Source: Lichtheimia corymbifera B2541 (lineage: Eukaryota > Mucoromycota > Mucoromycetes > Mucorales > Lichtheimiaceae). Taken from it: DNA of 64,000 nucleotides. Position numbers and translations under genes: made by a program. Location of the stretch: contig JNEU01001006.1 in the NCBI GenBank assembly GCA_000697475.1, positions 248,001 to 312,000 of the forward strand. The letters are read 5' to 3'. The stretch's first letter is position 1; the number at the start of each line of letters is the position of its first letter. The notes under the pieces are model-generated. The model made no database searches, had not been told where the DNA came from, and saw nothing but the letters and a program-made list of their open reading frames with translations. Of the stretch, positions 60,678 to 64,000 are shown piece by piece.

Positions 60678-62718
60678 ATGTTATGCTGTATCCACAATGT
60701 CTTTTCTAAAACGAATATCATCCTTGTAATTTTGTGCCTATCTTATGGCACATGTATATATGCGGACGAGCTACAAGAGGAACCAAGTCCCAGGTGGGCA
60801 ACTGGCAAGTATGATCGTTGTTGTGCTGCTGTTGTTGTTCAATGCACGTGTCATAGGCAGATGATAACCTGATTCATAGATTGTGCTCTTGTAAATAAGG
60901 AACTCTATTGCTATGGTGGTATGGTCGAAAACGGCGAGCCAAGCAATTCAATGTACAAACTGGACCTCGCCCAACCTTGGAAAACGAGCAATCCAATATG
61001 GGCCAATATTAAAAGTCAAAATGATCACCGGCCCCTTGCCCATTTTACTACTGCCGTTGTACAACATAATACTGGATTCATCATCCATGGAGGAGCATTA
61101 AACAATCGTGCTGATCCAACCAGCCTATACAGTATTGAGAACAATACATGGATCTCTCCTCGGCTTGACGGCCCTTCACCAATACCGAGGTTGGTTGTTT
61201 TCTGCTTTGTGCATAGAAGATAAGAAGCATAGATTTATTATGTGCATATAGAATACGACACACGGCTACATCGGATAACCAAGGCCGCATTTGGATATGG
61301 GGAGGTGAAAGGTATTATATAAACTTTTATGCACGCTTGTTTTGAATATAGTTGCTTGACATTTCATGCATTATGCAGCATCAGTGTGAATGGCTCACTC
61401 TTGTATGACGGCCAGTGGACAGTGATTGATACAAGTGTAAGTTGTTCATCATTATCATCCATGGTGGTTCGTTAGTGACACTTTTAAGACAATAGATCTG
61501 GAGTTACAATTATCCAAACATTGCAAACCCGCCATTTCCTCGTGTTGATCATACGGCAACCTTTACTCCTGATGGTGATATTCTTATCATTGGTGGACTT
61601 TCCTATACACGGAACGTCACTGATCCACGTGGAAACCACAGCTTGAATCCTGTTTCCATGAGCTCCCTACTCAAATTTAATGCAGCTACAAGCGAATGGC
61701 AAAATGTCACTGCTACTGGGAACATCCCTGCGCCAAGAAATGGGCACTCAGCTGTTCTTCGTATGTCGATGATGGCCATTATAGTAATGAGATATGAGGT
61801 TTATTGATACTGATCTCTTTGACATAGATGGGAATCATATCGTTGTATTTGGAGGGGGAACACAAGGTAGGTTGATTTGAATACTAATGTATGTGTGTCT
61901 TTAATGATGGAAATGGTTTATAGATGATGATGGGCAATCCAAACTTTTAAATGACATTTTTATTCTTGAGTTATCTACCATGAGGTGGTCAGCACCCTCA
62001 TCTACTGGGATATCACCTACACCGCGAAAATACCATCATGGTATGTAAGAAGACGGTAACAAAGGAATGGCTTTTATAATGCTGACGTATATATTCGTAT
62101 ACATAGCTCGACTGGTGGGTGAAAATATGATGCTTGTTGCACTTGGATATGGACCTGAACATCAAGGAAGCAACGACATTGATTTGCTCGACATGACAAC
62201 CTGGACATGGGTATCCGAATATGTTCCCAATCTCCCTTGGCTTGAACAACAAAAGTCTGACAACAACACCTCCACCAACCAAAACGCACAATATCTTCCA
62301 CCATCCACCACTGCAGCTTCTCCGGTATCCACAAAGTTAATAAGCAATAGCGAGACTGACAACCCACATTCTCCAATCACACCAACAGCTGGTACTGATC
62401 AACGAGGTTTGTGTATATGCACATGTGTGTAATGTTGTATTTATATTGATCGTTTGAAATGATGGATGCATAGATGACCAAGAAGAAAAGAAATCGCATA
62501 TGCAAGCTGGGGTTATTGCTGGTGCTATTAGTGCAGGCGTGGTCGTAGTATGTCGAATGAATGGCTTGCACGTGTGTCCATGTACAAAGTAGAGCTGATG
62601 TATATATATAGGTTGGTGGGGGAATCTTTCTTGCTCTCACGTTTGTCGTTATGCGGCGTCGACGTCAATCTCGAGATATTTCTTCTTCAAGCCGCTTCCA
62701 GAAGCCAAATCAAAAGGA

Positions 62719-62737
<19 letters not shown>
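60678..62737 (+). CDS. membrane-anchored kelch-repeat protein
   Basis: About 11 exons. A signal peptide (LVILCLSYGTCIYA) follows a short N terminus; the start is chosen at 60678, with an in-frame ATG at 60639 as alternative. Kelch blades follow with repeated motifs: KELYCYGGMVENGEP, FIIHGGALNN, IRHTATSDNQGRIWIWGGES, VDHTATFTPDGDILIIGGLS and NGHSAVLHGNHIVVFGGGTQ. A Ser/Thr/Pro-rich stalk leads to one membrane segment (AGAISAGVVVVGGGIFLALT), then MRRRRQSRD and a short cytoplasmic tail. It is probably a surface or vacuolar type I protein; ligand unknown. The first intron (60805-60879) has a GCAAGT donor. The stop lies inside the SIW14 coding 3' end. Confidence 0.85.
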
Positions 62738-63592
<855 letters not shown>

Positions 63593-63802
63593 GTTGAGAA
63601 GGGTGTAAAAGTGTTGTGTGTTGAAGAAAAGAATACCCAGCTTCGAAATGAAATGATGAGCCAGCAGTGCGCGTTTTGACGCATTCTACCGCCCCAGATT
63701 ATAAGCGTGTCCCCCTACCCATCAATGTAGTATCCTTTGCATTACTTCAACACTGCAATCAATAAACGTATCAGATTAAAGCTTTATCATCTTCCACTCT
63801 AT

Positions 63803-64000
63803 CTAGCTCTGAACTGCTGTTATCAATGTGTTGTCATCCACAAGCCCATAGATGTAATAATATCCATTGTCGTTCAAGAGATAAGGTGGGGTAGCAATGT
63901 ATTGATCTTGTGAAAAGACGACACAAATAGAAAACTATACACAAAAGGGAAAAGAGCGAGGAAGTCTATCGTTTCTTTTATGGCCAATGCTTTACTTGGA
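63803..64000 (-). CDS. last exon of a gene continuing beyond the window
   Basis: On the minus strand, a TTTTGTGTATAG acceptor near 63929 opens an exon reading FSICVVFSQDQYIATPPYLL, then NDNGYYYIYGLVDDNTLITA and VQS with a stop at 63803-63805. A GTAAAG donor near 63996 would begin the preceding 68-bp intron, leaving a few bases of the previous exon at the edge. The family is not recognised. The call rests on the acceptor, open frame and residue pattern. Confidence 0.4.

Overview
The window is nuclear DNA from a filamentous fungus, most probably an early-diverging one of the Mucorales type. This rests on dense genes split by many short GT-AG introns (about 50-80 bp), single copies of deeply conserved eukaryotic genes, an ABCD4-type (vitamin B12) transporter that Ascomycota and Basidiomycota generally lack, and lineage-specific families. 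The species cannot be named from the sequence. No tRNA, rRNA, CRISPR or bacterial operon structure was seen.

Left arm (1-8.3 kb), all on the minus strand: the 5' part of ISD11 (Fe-S cluster assembly), a STE20/PAK-like kinase, an ABCD4-like ABC transporter, the ssDNA-binding coactivator SUB1, and the vacuolar lipase ATG15.

Accessory island (about 8.8-19.8 kb): the unusual part. It holds a near-identical 271-bp direct duplication, a roughly 180-bp element present once alone and once as an inverted pair, and two direct copies of a roughly 0.9-kb dispersed repeat. These two copies flank an intact 11-exon gene whose product carries a PD...ExK nuclease-like signature. A second, apparently N-terminally incomplete and motif-degraded member of what may be the same superfamily lies just beyond. 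A third copy of the dispersed repeat and a degenerate tandem array sit at 53.9-55.0 kb, so the same repeat families have entered the conserved right arm.

Central and right arm (20-64 kb) is ordinary conserved gene space: mitoribosomal uS4m, a Zn2Cys6 transcription factor, class V myosin, two low-complexity hypothetical genes, SAGA subunit SPT8, three small genes (one a CYSTM protein), BRL1/BRR6, the FLX1/SLC25A32 carrier, squalene synthase ERG9, exosome subunit RRP46 divergent from the mRNA-export factor NXT1/p15, an AIFM2-like FAD oxidoreductase, actin, a Sel1-repeat protein, a divergent hexokinase that looks like a pseudoenzyme, a ricin-B-lectin/CipC fusion, ribosomal protein eL37, a membrane-anchored kelch protein and the phosphatase SIW14, whose coding 3' end overlaps that of the kelch gene. 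The last exon of one more minus-strand gene reaches the right edge.

Gene models come from reading splice sites by eye (GT/GC donors, AG acceptors, phase continuity, family conservation); start codons were checked to be ATG. Functions are by family recognition only.
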